The translations under genes and the position numbers were made by a program. 64,000 nt of DNA from Bacillota bacterium (GTDB lineage: Bacteria > Bacillota > Clostridia > Acetivibrionales > DTU013), in NCBI GenBank assembly GCA_023409735.1, contig JAEYRB010000054.1, positions 186,001-250,000 on the forward strand, read 5' to 3'. Below are positions 1-8,858 of this stretch, piece after piece. Numbering within the stretch: the first letter of the stretch is position 1; every line of letters starts with the position of its first letter. Under the pieces are notes generated by a model. That model was not told the DNA's origin and searched no databases. It saw nothing but the letters and a program-made list of their open reading frames with translations.

Positions 1-360
1 GTAATCCTTGCTGTCTGGCTGCCAAGGCTCACAACCCTCTCCATCAAAAATATAGTCTGTGGAAATATACATAAGCTTGCAATACAGTTCTTTGCACACC
101 CTGGCAATATTTTCTGTGCCTGTTGTGTTTACAAGGCAACATTTTTCTTCGTTATCCTCAGCAGCATCCACCGCAGTCCACGCAGCACAATGAATAACTG
201 CATCCGGAGCAGTGCTTTTTAAAACTGTATTAACTGACTTAGCATCAGTAATGTCCATTTCATCTATATCTACACCAATAGCAGTATATCCTCGCTTTTC
301 GAGCTCAGTTACAACATCATGACCTAGCTGTCCTTTGACTCCTGTTACTAATACCTTCAT
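1..360 (-). CDS. rfbD: dTDP-4-dehydrorhamnose reductase, 3' end outside window
   Basis: N-terminal 120 codons of an SDR-family RmlD protein, which reduces dTDP-4-keto-L-rhamnose to dTDP-L-rhamnose. Translating the minus strand from the ATG at 358-360 gives MKVLVTGVKGQLGHDV, with the Rossmann glycine motif GVKGQLG, then the family motif HCAAWTAVDAAE and the catalytic-region motif YISTDYIFDG. The start overlaps the rfbB stop as ATGA, so translation is probably coupled. The frame is open to the window edge. Start and identity are clear; the C-terminus is not visible. Confidence 0.93.
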   Translation of the reverse strand, partial: MKVLVTGVKGQLGHDVVTELEKRGYTAIGVDIDEMDITDAKSVNTVLKSTAPDAVIHCAAWTAVDAAEDNEEKCCLVNTTGTENIARVCKELYCKLMYISTDYIFDGEGCEPWQPDSKDY

Positions 361-1424
361 TTTGCAGTTCCTCTGTTTTCATACATATTTCTATAATAAT
401 TACGATACTCTCCTGAAATAATTGTTTCCCACCAGATTCGGTTACTCAGATACCAGTCTATAGTCAGCTTTATGCCGTCACAGAATTTTATCTCCGGAAG
501 CCATCCAAGGTTACTGTTGATTTTTGTAGGGTCAATAGCATAACGCTTGTCATGTCCTTTACGGTCTTCAACAAATGTGATAAGGGACTCCGGCTTGCCA
601 AGCTCTTTGCATATTAGCTTGACAATGTCAATATTCTTCATTTCATTATGACCGCCTACATTATACACCTCACCTACTGAGCCCTTATGTATAATTAAAT
701 CAATAGCCCTGCAATGATCCTCTACATACAGCCAGTCTCGGATGTTTTCACCATTTCCATAAACGGGCAGCGGCTTGTTATTGAGTGCATTTGCTATCAT
801 CAGAGGGATAAGCTTTTCAGGGAAATGGTAAGGACCATAATTATTGGAGCAACGGCTGATAGTAACCGGCAGGCCGAAGGTTTTGTAGTATGCCAGCACA
901 AGCATGTCCGCTGATGCCTTTGATGCGCTATATGGGCTTGAAGGATTTAACGGTGTATCTTCCACAAAAAATAAATCAGGTCTGTCTATTGGCAGATCAC
1001 CGTACACCTCATCTGTTGAAACCTGATGAAATCTTTCCACTCCATACTCTCTGGATGCGTCAAGCAGCACCTGTGTACCTATAATATTTGTTCTGGCAAA
1101 TACACCAGGATCATTAATTGATCTGTCAACATGGCTTTCAGCAGCAAAATTGACAACAATATCGAACCGCTCTTTATCAAAAAACTCAAATATAAAGCTA
1201 CGATCTGCTATATCTCCCTTTACAAAGCTATATCCGGGCATTTTTTCAATAGGCTTAAGTGTCTCAAGATTACCTGCGTAAGTTAAAAGATCCAGGTTTA
1301 CTATCTTATACGAGGGGTGCTTTTTAAGCATATAGTAGATAAAATTACTACCTATGAATCCAGCTCCGCCTGTTATTAGTATCTTTTTACTTAGGGTTTT
1401 ATCATTTACATATGCATTTTTCAT
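357..1424 (-). CDS. rfbB: dTDP-glucose 4,6-dehydratase
   Basis: Converts dTDP-glucose to dTDP-4-keto-6-deoxyglucose, the second step to dTDP-L-rhamnose. The 355-residue protein has the NAD-binding motif TGGAGFIGSN at about residues 18-27, the catalytic triplet in VSTDEVYG and the YSASK tyrosine/lysine pair, all usual for RmlB. Length is normal for the family. It starts 2 nt after the rfbA stop with an AGGTGA-like site inside the end of rfbA, and ends overlapping rfbD, so rfbA-B-D form one unit read toward position 1. No rfbC (3,5-epimerase) is present in the window; it may lie beyond the edge. Confidence 0.96.
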   Translation of the reverse strand: MKNAYVNDKTLSKKILITGGAGFIGSNFIYYMLKKHPSYKIVNLDLLTYAGNLETLKPIEKMPGYSFVKGDIADRSFIFEFFDKERFDIVVNFAAESHVDRSINDPGVFARTNIIGTQVLLDASREYGVERFHQVSTDEVYGDLPIDRPDLFFVEDTPLNPSSPYSASKASADMLVLAYYKTFGLPVTISRCSNNYGPYHFPEKLIPLMIANALNNKPLPVYGNGENIRDWLYVEDHCRAIDLIIHKGSVGEVYNVGGHNEMKNIDIVKLICKELGKPESLITFVEDRKGHDKRYAIDPTKINSNLGWLPEIKFCDGIKLTIDWYLSNRIWWETIISGEYRNYYRNMYENRGTAK

Positions 1425-1426
1425 TA

Positions 1427-2311
1427 TTAATACATCACCTTTCCTTCCGCAACCTTCTTGAGATGTTCACCATATGGCGACTTTCCATAGCGCTCCGCCG
1501 ACTGAAGAAGCTTAGATTTGTCTATCCAGCCATTGACACATGCAATTTCCTCAGGTGCTGATATTACGATTCCCTGCCTTTTCTGAATGGTCTGAATAAA
1601 GTCTGTTGCATCAGCAAGACTGTCCATCGTTCCTGTATCCAGCCATGCAAATCCCCTGCCCAAAAGCTGAACATTAAGAGAGCCTTGCTCCAGGTACAGC
1701 CTATTCATGTCAGTTATTTCAAGTTCTCCCCTAACACTTGGCTTAAGCAGCTTGGCCATTTCTACTACTCTGTTGTCATAAAAATATAAGCCTGTTACAC
1801 AATAATTGCTCTTAGGCTTTTCTGGTTTTTCTTCAATGGATATAACCTTTCCATTTATATCAAACTCCACAATTCCAAATCTAGTGGGATCATTGACATA
1901 ATAACCGAAAATTGTGGCCTTTCCATTCTGTGCATCCTCAACTGCATTTTTCAATATCATGCTAAAGCCATTACCATAAAAAATATTATCTCCCAACACC
2001 ATAGCACATGTATCATTCCCTATGAATTCTTCTCCAAGCAGAAACGCCTGGGCAAGACCGTCAGGAGAAGGCTGCACCTTGTATGATAGATTTACGCCGT
2101 ACTGGTTGCCATCCCCCAGTAAACGTTCAAAATTCTGTATGTCAGTAGGAGTTGATATAAGCAGTATGTCCTGAATACCTGCCAGCATCAGGGTCGATAG
2201 CGGATAATACACCATCGGCTTGTCATATACAGGCAAAAGCTGCTTTGAGGTCACCAATGTAAGAGGATATAGCCGTGTTCCGGCACCTCCCGCTAAAATT
2301 ATACCTTTCAT
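1427..2311 (-). CDS. rfbA: glucose-1-phosphate thymidylyltransferase
   Basis: Makes dTDP-glucose from glucose-1-phosphate and dTTP, the first dedicated step toward dTDP-rhamnose. The 294-residue protein begins MKGIILAGGAGTRLYPLT, the nucleotide-binding signature of RmlA, and is full length for the short RmlA class. It is the first gene of the rfbA-B-D group. The roughly 160 bp upstream is AT-rich and I see no convincing promoter there, so the group may be read through from the upstream manA unit or from a weak promoter. Confidence 0.96.
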   Translation of the reverse strand: MKGIILAGGAGTRLYPLTLVTSKQLLPVYDKPMVYYPLSTLMLAGIQDILLISTPTDIQNFERLLGDGNQYGVNLSYKVQPSPDGLAQAFLLGEEFIGNDTCAMVLGDNIFYGNGFSMILKNAVEDAQNGKATIFGYYVNDPTRFGIVEFDINGKVISIEEKPEKPKSNYCVTGLYFYDNRVVEMAKLLKPSVRGELEITDMNRLYLEQGSLNVQLLGRGFAWLDTGTMDSLADATDFIQTIQKRQGIVISAPEEIACVNGWIDKSKLLQSAERYGKSPYGEHLKKVAEGKVMY

Positions 2312-2470
2312 AGTGATTCAAATCCTTTCTGAAATATTTCCAAGGTTAAAGCATATAAGTGTTTTATCATATTTATTGAAGCTCTATAAGATATGCATTA
2401 TTTACTATTTTTGGTTATTTTTATTTTTCTTCAATAAGATTTGTTATAGCAAGTATATTTTACAAAGAAG

Positions 2471-2731
2471 TTAACGGCCATCCTTTTCTTCCGGCTCAAA
2501 CATACCGGCGGGAACCTCGATCAGCTCCTCCCCACCAGTATATTTATACTCTTTCTTTAATACGATATTCTCCTCCGGGGTAATTGCAACAACCGCGACA
2601 ACATCCGGGATTATGACTGCATAGAAATCGTCCATGTGTGTTCCGTTCGGAAGATCGACGGAATCTTTACGGACGCTTAGCCACCGGCTATCAAGCAGCT
2701 TTTTAGAACTTATGACATTCTATTTTCCCAT
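2471..2731 (-). pseudogene. truncated Nudix hydrolase (ADP-ribose pyrophosphatase-like)
   Basis: Directly after the manA stop there is a good start context (GAGAGG, 7 nt, ATG) reading MGK and then TAG at codon 4. Past that stop the same frame runs to 2471 and encodes a Nudix N-terminal half, with LPNGTHMDDFYAV, VAVVAITPEENIVLKKEY and GGEELIEVPAGMFEPEE. These match the beta-strand region and the first residues of the Nudix box of ADP-ribose pyrophosphatases. The frame ends right where the catalytic REXXEE helix should begin. It therefore carries a nonsense codon and has lost its catalytic half; I read it as a decayed gene. Confidence 0.8.
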
Positions 2732-2734
2732 AAT

Positions 2735-3712
2735 TTATCCTCTCACATCCAAGAACTGTGCCGAACCATGTATTCTTAATGTAACAGAGTCCGCAGGAAC
2801 AAAGATACAGTCACCTTTATAGAAGGTAATTGTCCCTTCTTCATAGGTTACGGTACCACATCCATTTACGCACAATAGGACGCGAAATGACACCTCATCT
2901 GCTCTATAATGAACCACTTGTCGTCTCTCTGTGTTAATGATCATTCTGTAAACCTCAAAGTACCTGCAGCGGCACAAAAGCTCTGACGCAACACCCTGCC
3001 TGTATTTTAACACTCTAAGAGGCTGCCTCGGTTCAGCTGAGCTTTTGAGATTTGCTACAGCTAGCGCTTTCTCAACATGAAGTTCCCTCTTCTTCTTATC
3101 TTCTCCGATCCTATCATAATCATATAGTCGATACGTAAGATTCGAATTTTCCTGAATCTCTGCGACAAGAGTTCCTGCTCCAATAGCATGGATTGTTCCG
3201 GCCTCAATGAAGAATAGATCATCCTTTTTTACCGGTACTTGTTGCAGATAATTTATCAGAATTCCCTTTGCAATCGCATTTCTTATCGTTTCTTCGTCAT
3301 TATCATGGTTTAATCCATATACCAATTTTGCATCTTTGCAAGCATCCAGAACATACCACATCTCAGTTTTACCAAGTTGGCCATTTTCATGTTTCTTCGC
3401 ATACTCATCGGTAGGATGAACCTGGACCGACAAGTCCTTTTTAGCATCAATGAATTTGATAAGTATAGGGAGCTCATTCATCCCGGCGTGCCTTGTCCCC
3501 AGATATTCAGGATACTGCTTCAATATCGCAGCAAGTTCCAATCCCTCATACTCTCCATTGTCAACATAGCTTGGCCCATCTGGATGTGTGGAGCACTCCC
3601 ATGTCTCAGCCAAAGGAGACATCTCTATCCTCTTATCAAACTCATCACTTAATCTTTGGCCGCCCCAAAGGTAATCTTTACCAGATGGCCTAAGTAAAAA
3701 CGGTTTATTCAA
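2735..3712 (-). CDS. manA: class I mannose-6-phosphate isomerase
   Basis: Interconverts fructose-6-phosphate and mannose-6-phosphate, feeding GDP-mannose and GDP-fucose synthesis. The 325-residue protein has zinc-ligand segments VQVHPTDEYAKKHENG and EAGTIHAIGAGTLVAEIQE plus a cupin tail, typical of short Firmicutes type I isomerases. It lies 22 bp after manC on the same strand, in a manC-manA-fcl-gmd sugar-nucleotide block. No phosphomannomutase gene is visible in the window, so the mannose-6-P to mannose-1-P step must be encoded elsewhere. Confidence 0.92.
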   Translation of the reverse strand: MNKPFLLRPSGKDYLWGGQRLSDEFDKRIEMSPLAETWECSTHPDGPSYVDNGEYEGLELAAILKQYPEYLGTRHAGMNELPILIKFIDAKKDLSVQVHPTDEYAKKHENGQLGKTEMWYVLDACKDAKLVYGLNHDNDEETIRNAIAKGILINYLQQVPVKKDDLFFIEAGTIHAIGAGTLVAEIQENSNLTYRLYDYDRIGEDKKKRELHVEKALAVANLKSSAEPRQPLRVLKYRQGVASELLCRCRYFEVYRMIINTERRQVVHYRADEVSFRVLLCVNGCGTVTYEEGTITFYKGDCIFVPADSVTLRIHGSAQFLDVRG

Positions 3713-3734
3713 TTGTAGGCCTCCCGGTTTTTTA

Positions 3735-5051
3735 TTAATACTCTAATTTATACTTCTGTTTATCAAATACAGAAATTTCTTTCCCCAGCTGAATCTCAAT
3801 AAGTTTCAGCTCTGTCTCCGCAACTACTGTATGTCTGCATCCAGCATTCATCGTAATTACATCTCCGGCATTGACCGCCTGTTCATAACCATCTACGATA
3901 GTTTTCCCGGTACCAGTCAGCACAACCCAGACTTCATCACGATTCTTGTGGCTATGATAATTCATCTTATGCCCAGGATTTAAAGTAACCTTAATCGTCA
4001 TAGATTCGCTCTCAACATCCATAACTTTATAACTACCCCAGGACTTCTCCGCAAACATGATTTGCTTCACAAACTTGTCAACAAAGGGCTTAATATAAGA
4101 ACTCTGCTCTTTATCAGAGATCAGAATACCTTCGGGGGAGGCTGAGATAACAACATCCTGCAGGCCCATGGCAAGAACTGGAACATTCATTTCATTAAGA
4201 ATGTGTACATTGGAGCAGGTATCATTAATAACACCTTTTCCAACAACATTTTCCTCCATTGCTTCGGTAAGGGTATTCCAAGTTCCGAGATCTTTCCACT
4301 GTCCTACAAAACGCTGAACCTGAATTTTATCTTCTTTCTCGACAACCGCATAATCGAATGAAATCTTGGTTAATGTATCGTACTTTGCAAAGAGATCCGC
4401 ATAATCTACAAAGTCAATCTGCTCATGCGCCTTATTTAAAACGTACTTCAGCTTGTAAGCAAACACGCCCCCGTTCCACAGTGCACCCTGAGTAATGTAT
4501 TCCTCAGCAACAGCTGTGATAGGTTTCTCTTTAAATGTTTTTACAGTTGCAGTCTGGTTAGGACTTTCAGGAATAATATATCCGTACTTTTCAGAAGGAT
4601 ATGTCGGTTCAATACCCATAAGTACAAGATTTGCTTCACCTTTATCAGCCTGGTCAGAAAGGCCCTTAAGCACCTTAAAGTAGTCATCCTCAACGTATGG
4701 GTCCACTGGGCAGACAACAACAGATTCTTCTGGATCAACCTTCATCACATCCACAAGGTATGCCGTAGCAAGCGCAATCGCAGGAAATGTATCTCTGCGG
4801 CAAGGTTCTACAGATACACCCACATTCTCGCCAAGCTGATTGTGAATAGTAGACACCTGTGCCTTTGAAGTAGCTATGGTTACCATCGCATCTGCATCAA
4901 CCTTTTTGATCTGGCGATACACTCTCTGAACCATGGATTCGTAAGTGCCATCTTCCTTTTTAAAAATTTTAATAAACTGTTTGCTTCTTATATCATTGGA
5001 AAGTGGCCATAAACGTTTCCCGGAACCACCGGATAATAATACAATATTCAT
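3735..5051 (-). CDS. manC: mannose-1-phosphate guanylyltransferase with cupin domain
   Basis: Makes GDP-mannose from mannose-1-phosphate and GTP. The nucleotidyltransferase domain begins MNIVLLSGGSGKRLWPLSN, and the C-terminal quarter is a type II phosphomannose isomerase-like cupin with the metal-binding NYHSHKNRDE. I place the start at 5051 because AGGAG stands just upstream of that ATG; the open frame runs 15 codons further up but without family similarity. The resulting 438 residues fit the family, slightly short of ManC/AlgA. It lies between fcl and manA, in the GDP-fucose precursor block. Confidence 0.9.
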   Translation of the reverse strand: MNIVLLSGGSGKRLWPLSNDIRSKQFIKIFKKEDGTYESMVQRVYRQIKKVDADAMVTIATSKAQVSTIHNQLGENVGVSVEPCRRDTFPAIALATAYLVDVMKVDPEESVVVCPVDPYVEDDYFKVLKGLSDQADKGEANLVLMGIEPTYPSEKYGYIIPESPNQTATVKTFKEKPITAVAEEYITQGALWNGGVFAYKLKYVLNKAHEQIDFVDYADLFAKYDTLTKISFDYAVVEKEDKIQVQRFVGQWKDLGTWNTLTEAMEENVVGKGVINDTCSNVHILNEMNVPVLAMGLQDVVISASPEGILISDKEQSSYIKPFVDKFVKQIMFAEKSWGSYKVMDVESESMTIKVTLNPGHKMNYHSHKNRDEVWVVLTGTGKTIVDGYEQAVNAGDVITMNAGCRHTVVAETELKLIEIQLGKEISVFDKQKYKLEY

Positions 5052-5110
5052 ATTGTCACTCCTTATATAAAAAATGGCTGCTGTACAAAAACACATCAGT
5101 CATTTATCCA

Positions 5111-6055
5111 TTATCTTTCAGCTCTCATAGGGTTATTGAGAAAATCCTCATAGCTTAAGCGGATGCCATCTTCCAGCTCCGTCTTGTAGCTCCATCCTAG
5201 TTTGGTTACTTTGGATACATCAAGCAGCTTTCTCTGTGTGCCGTTTGGCTTAGAGATATCCCACAGGATCTTACCCTTGTAGCCTACAACCTTTGCAACC
5301 ATCTCAGTCAGTTCCTTGATACTTATTTCCTTTCCTGTACCGGCATTGACAGTCTCGTCTCCGGAATAGTTATTCATTAGAAACACGCACAGGTTTGCTA
5401 GGTCATCCACGTACAGAAACTCACGCAGAGGGCTGCCATCCCCCCAACAGGTAACTTCCTGTAGTCCGGCTTCCTTGGCTTCGTGGAAGCGACGGATCAA
5501 GGCCGGCAAAACATGGGAATGTGTTGGATGATAGTTGTCGTTTGGACCATACAAGTTCGTCGGCATAACAGAGATATAGTCAGTGCCATACTGCTTATTA
5601 AGGAACTCGCAATATTTTAGTCCAGATATCTTTGCCAAAGCATAAGCTTCATTGGTCTTCTCCAGTTCGCTGGTCAGCAGACAGCTTTCAGGCATAGGCT
5701 GTGGAGCCATGCGAGGATAGATGCAAGATGAGCCTAGGAACTCTAGTTTTTTACACTCGTTCTGCCATGCAGAGTGGATGACATTCATCTCCAAGGCCAT
5801 ATTAAACCACATAAAGTCAGCAAGTGCAGTCTGGTTAGCGATGATGCCGCCTACCTTTGCGGCAGCCAGGAAGATGTACTCGGGCTTTTCGGCCTTAAAG
5901 AATTCCTCTACAGCAGCCTGATTGCACAGATCCAGTTCCTGATGAGTACGAGTAATAATATTATTGTAGCCCTGGCGGTTCAATTCACGGACAATAGCAG
6001 AACCTACCATTCCACAGTGACCGGCTACATATACTTTCCCATCCTTTTCCATCAT
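5111..6055 (-). CDS. fcl: GDP-L-fucose synthase
   Basis: Bifunctional epimerase/reductase turning GDP-4-keto-6-deoxymannose into GDP-L-fucose. SDR fold with VAGHCGMVGSAIV (NADP-binding), the GSSCIYPR motif and the catalytic YALAK. I choose the ATG at 6055 (314 residues), or the adjacent ATG at 6052; the open frame extends further but into the end of gmd without similarity. GGAGG lies about 12 nt upstream of the chosen start. It follows gmd by 4 bp, so the two consecutive pathway enzymes are co-transcribed. Confidence 0.93.
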   Translation of the reverse strand: MMEKDGKVYVAGHCGMVGSAIVRELNRQGYNNIITRTHQELDLCNQAAVEEFFKAEKPEYIFLAAAKVGGIIANQTALADFMWFNMALEMNVIHSAWQNECKKLEFLGSSCIYPRMAPQPMPESCLLTSELEKTNEAYALAKISGLKYCEFLNKQYGTDYISVMPTNLYGPNDNYHPTHSHVLPALIRRFHEAKEAGLQEVTCWGDGSPLREFLYVDDLANLCVFLMNNYSGDETVNAGTGKEISIKELTEMVAKVVGYKGKILWDISKPNGTQRKLLDVSKVTKLGWSYKTELEDGIRLSYEDFLNNPMRAER

Positions 6056-6059
6056 ACCT

Positions 6060-7106
6060 TTACTGTTCCTCCATAATGATCTTCTGCTGCTTTGCAAGCT
6101 TACGGTCATGCTTTGCCATAATTTCAACCAACTGCTCATAGCTGGTGGTCTGTGGATTCCAGCCCAGAACAGTCTTTGCCTTGGTAGGGTCTCCCCAAAG
6201 ATTGTTTACATCAGTAGGACGGAACCATTGAGAATTAACACAGACAAGCATCTTTCCTGTCTTGGCATCATAGCCTTTCTCGTCTATTCCGGTGCCTTCC
6301 CAGCGTATGGTAATGCCGTTTGCAGCAAACGCCTTCTCTGTGAAGTCACGAACAGTGTGCTGCTCACCGGTAGCAATAACAAAGTCTTCTGGAGTATCCT
6401 GCTGGAGGATCATCCACATACACTCTACATAGTCTCTCGCATAGCCCCAATCACGCAGGGAATCCATATTGCCAAGCTCCAGATGCTCCTGAATACCTTC
6501 TGCGATACGACCGGCAGCAAGGGTAATCTTACGGGTAACAAAGTTCTCACCACGGCGCTCAGATTCGTGATTGAAGAGAATTCCATTTACTGCGAACATG
6601 CCATAAGCCTCGCGGTATTCTTTTACAATCCAGAAACCATACTGCTTTGCAACAGCATAGGGGCTGTAAGGATGGAAGGGAGTGGTCTCGCGCTGTGGAA
6701 CCTCCTTTACCTTTCCAAAGAGCTCAGATGTAGATGCCTGATAAACCTTTGTTTTCTTTGTGAGGCCGAGGATACGGCAAGCTTCCAGGATACGCAGAAC
6801 ACCCAGTGCGTCAACATCACCTGAATACTCAGGTACATCGAAAGATACCTGAACATGGCTCTGTGCAGCCAGATTATAGATCTCATCAGGCTGAACCAGG
6901 CTGATTATGCGAATCAAGGAAGAAGAATCAGAGAGATCTCCGTCATGAAGGGTGATTTTACCCATCAAGTGATCGATACGGGCAGTATTAGAAATTGAAG
7001 TACGACGCGTAATACCGTGAACTTCGTAGCCTTTTTCTAAAAGAAATTCTGCAAGATAGGAACCGTCCTGACCTGTGATTCCGGTAATCAGTGCAACTTT
7101 GTTCAT
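6060..7106 (-). CDS. gmd: GDP-mannose 4,6-dehydratase
   Basis: First committed step from GDP-mannose to GDP-L-fucose. The 348-residue SDR protein carries ALITGITGQDGSYLAEFLLE at the N-terminus, the catalytic STSELFG, and the YAVAK tyrosine/lysine pair, all diagnostic of Gmd. The start has AAGGAGATATAAAA upstream. It is the promoter-proximal gene of the gmd-fcl-manC-manA block, and its upstream gap holds an unrelated AraC fragment on the other strand, suggesting a module junction. Confidence 0.95.
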   Translation of the reverse strand: MNKVALITGITGQDGSYLAEFLLEKGYEVHGITRRTSISNTARIDHLMGKITLHDGDLSDSSSLIRIISLVQPDEIYNLAAQSHVQVSFDVPEYSGDVDALGVLRILEACRILGLTKKTKVYQASTSELFGKVKEVPQRETTPFHPYSPYAVAKQYGFWIVKEYREAYGMFAVNGILFNHESERRGENFVTRKITLAAGRIAEGIQEHLELGNMDSLRDWGYARDYVECMWMILQQDTPEDFVIATGEQHTVRDFTEKAFAANGITIRWEGTGIDEKGYDAKTGKMLVCVNSQWFRPTDVNNLWGDPTKAKTVLGWNPQTTSYEQLVEIMAKHDRKLAKQQKIIMEEQ

Positions 7107-7190
7107 TTTTATATCTCCTTTTTGGCTTGTGTTTTTGAAATATAATCACTTTTCTCATCATTTAATTTAATTTTATTACGTCTTTAAATT

Positions 7191-7382
7191 TGCACCATTC
7201 ACGATATTGAGGTTTATCTTGATCATGTACGCATTACTCAAGCAAAGCAGCTTCTTCGCTTTACAGATATGACTGTTGAGGAAATAGGCTTTAACGTTGG
7301 CGTTGATGAACCCGGGTATTTCAACAGGGTCTTCAAGAAGGTGGAGGGGATTAATCCCGGGGAGTTTCGGAAGATGTGGTAG
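7191..7382 (+). pseudogene. C-terminal remnant of an AraC-family regulator
   Basis: The plus strand between gmd and the flippase gene encodes, in one open frame ending TAG at 7380-7382, the second helix-turn-helix of an AraC/XylS regulator. Visible pieces are YLDHVRITQAKQLL, MTVEEIGFNVGVDEPGYFNR and VFKKVEGINPGEFRK, an excellent match to the conserved AraC C-terminus. Nothing upstream restores the rest of the domain, and no start with a ribosome site is seen. It is a fragment left by deletion or recombination, on the strand opposite to the capsule genes. Confidence 0.85.
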
Positions 7383-7459
7383 GTCTTAGATCTCATAATA
7401 TCAAACTAACAATGCCAAAATACATACCACACGAGTCCAAGCATGACTCATTTAAGCCA

Positions 7460-8839
7460 CTAATTAATATCTGGCTGATTACTATAAATACGCTTTGCAT
7501 TCTTCTTCATGACTCTTTTTTTTCCTTTCTTGTAATCCTCTTCATAATTTTTAATAATATGATTCAAATTGACAATAAAAACCATCATACCTATTAACAA
7601 GAGAATTGCCGTCGCAAGCTTTATACCGACAACACCCAGTCCACAATTCACTGCCAGATAGATGGAAAGCGGTATATTAGTAATTCCCATAAGCACCATC
7701 GTCCACATTTGCACATTTACTTTTCCTGTTCCATTGATAATGTTGGTGCTTGCAGTTTCAAATGTATAAAAAATATAATAGAGACACATAACCAAAATCA
7801 GCCCCGGAGCATACCCAAGATCTCGCCCAATCCAAATTCTCGCAAACGGTTTAAACAAAACATAAATCAGGAAATACCCCGTACTGAAAACAATGCATAA
7901 GAAATATAATTTTCTAACGTTTCTCTTGAGCCAATTAATATCGTGTTTTACAACTGCCACCGTCGTTCGGGACCAGTAAGGTGTCAAAAACGCCTGAAAA
8001 AGTGCAAAAGCCGCATTGAATATTTTATTTACAAAGTGGTATGGAGTCACAGCCGCACCGCCAAAATAGTGGGTTATTAGCATATTGTCAACAGTAAAAA
8101 CAAACACATATGCAATCTGCATTATAAAAAACTTTACTCCACTATTACCAATAATCTTAACTTTATCCTGGGCAAATTTCGACAGTGATGGCGCTAAAAA
8201 TCTGTTTTTCCTTATTATCTGTAGAGTATTTCCAATATAAACAACCAGACTTGAGCAGCCAAACAATACAGCAACTGCAATCATATTTGCACAAGAAAAG
8301 GCTCTTAAAACAAGTAAACCTGCAAGATTCAATGCTTGTACCGCACAACTTATGATTGCCACTCGCTCTGATAACTGCATTGCGTACAGGATAGAATTAC
8401 TTAAGGCGAGAATAAAATTCACGCAGATAAAAGCAAACGTAATTAATAAAGTTGGCCTCATGTCAACTTTTGTACTTAATAATGTATTCCAGTCTAAAAG
8501 TAAAACAAGAATCAACAAAATACTAAAGAGCATAGCAGAAATTACCGTCAACACACAATAAGCTGTTGAAACAGACTTTTTTGCTTCCTCATATTTTTCA
8601 TCAGTCACCTCTTTTGCCAATAGATTCCTTAATCCTTGACCAATTCCAACGTCACAGTAATTGATCCAGGTTATTATAGAAAGTAACGTTTCCCACAAAC
8701 CGTATTTTTCATCCCCCAAACAAGAAAGCAATAATGGTGCATAAAGCATACTAATCAGTAAACTAATTGGTTTGACACACATATTGATAACGCTACTTTT
8801 ATATGTAGAATCCATATTTTTTATTTTTTGTACAAGCAT
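7460..8839 (-). CDS. wzx: Wzx-like polysaccharide flippase
   Basis: Multi-pass membrane protein of the MATE/MVF-like oligosaccharide flippase group, expected to flip undecaprenyl-linked repeat units outward. About 12 to 14 hydrophobic segments are visible along 459 residues, with the N-terminal region of this family (INMCVKPISLLISMLYAPLL). I set the start at 8839, where GGAGG stands 5 nt before the ATG, rather than at 8854. It is downstream of the polymerase gene. Base composition here (7.4-16.6 kb) looks more AT-rich than in the sugar-nucleotide genes, common for strain-specific capsule genes. Confidence 0.85.
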   Translation of the reverse strand: MLVQKIKNMDSTYKSSVINMCVKPISLLISMLYAPLLLSCLGDEKYGLWETLLSIITWINYCDVGIGQGLRNLLAKEVTDEKYEEAKKSVSTAYCVLTVISAMLFSILLILVLLLDWNTLLSTKVDMRPTLLITFAFICVNFILALSNSILYAMQLSERVAIISCAVQALNLAGLLVLRAFSCANMIAVAVLFGCSSLVVYIGNTLQIIRKNRFLAPSLSKFAQDKVKIIGNSGVKFFIMQIAYVFVFTVDNMLITHYFGGAAVTPYHFVNKIFNAAFALFQAFLTPYWSRTTVAVVKHDINWLKRNVRKLYFLCIVFSTGYFLIYVLFKPFARIWIGRDLGYAPGLILVMCLYYIFYTFETASTNIINGTGKVNVQMWTMVLMGITNIPLSIYLAVNCGLGVVGIKLATAILLLIGMMVFIVNLNHIIKNYEEDYKKGKKRVMKKNAKRIYSNQPDIN

Positions 8840-8858
8840 CTTTTCCTCCGCCATCCAT

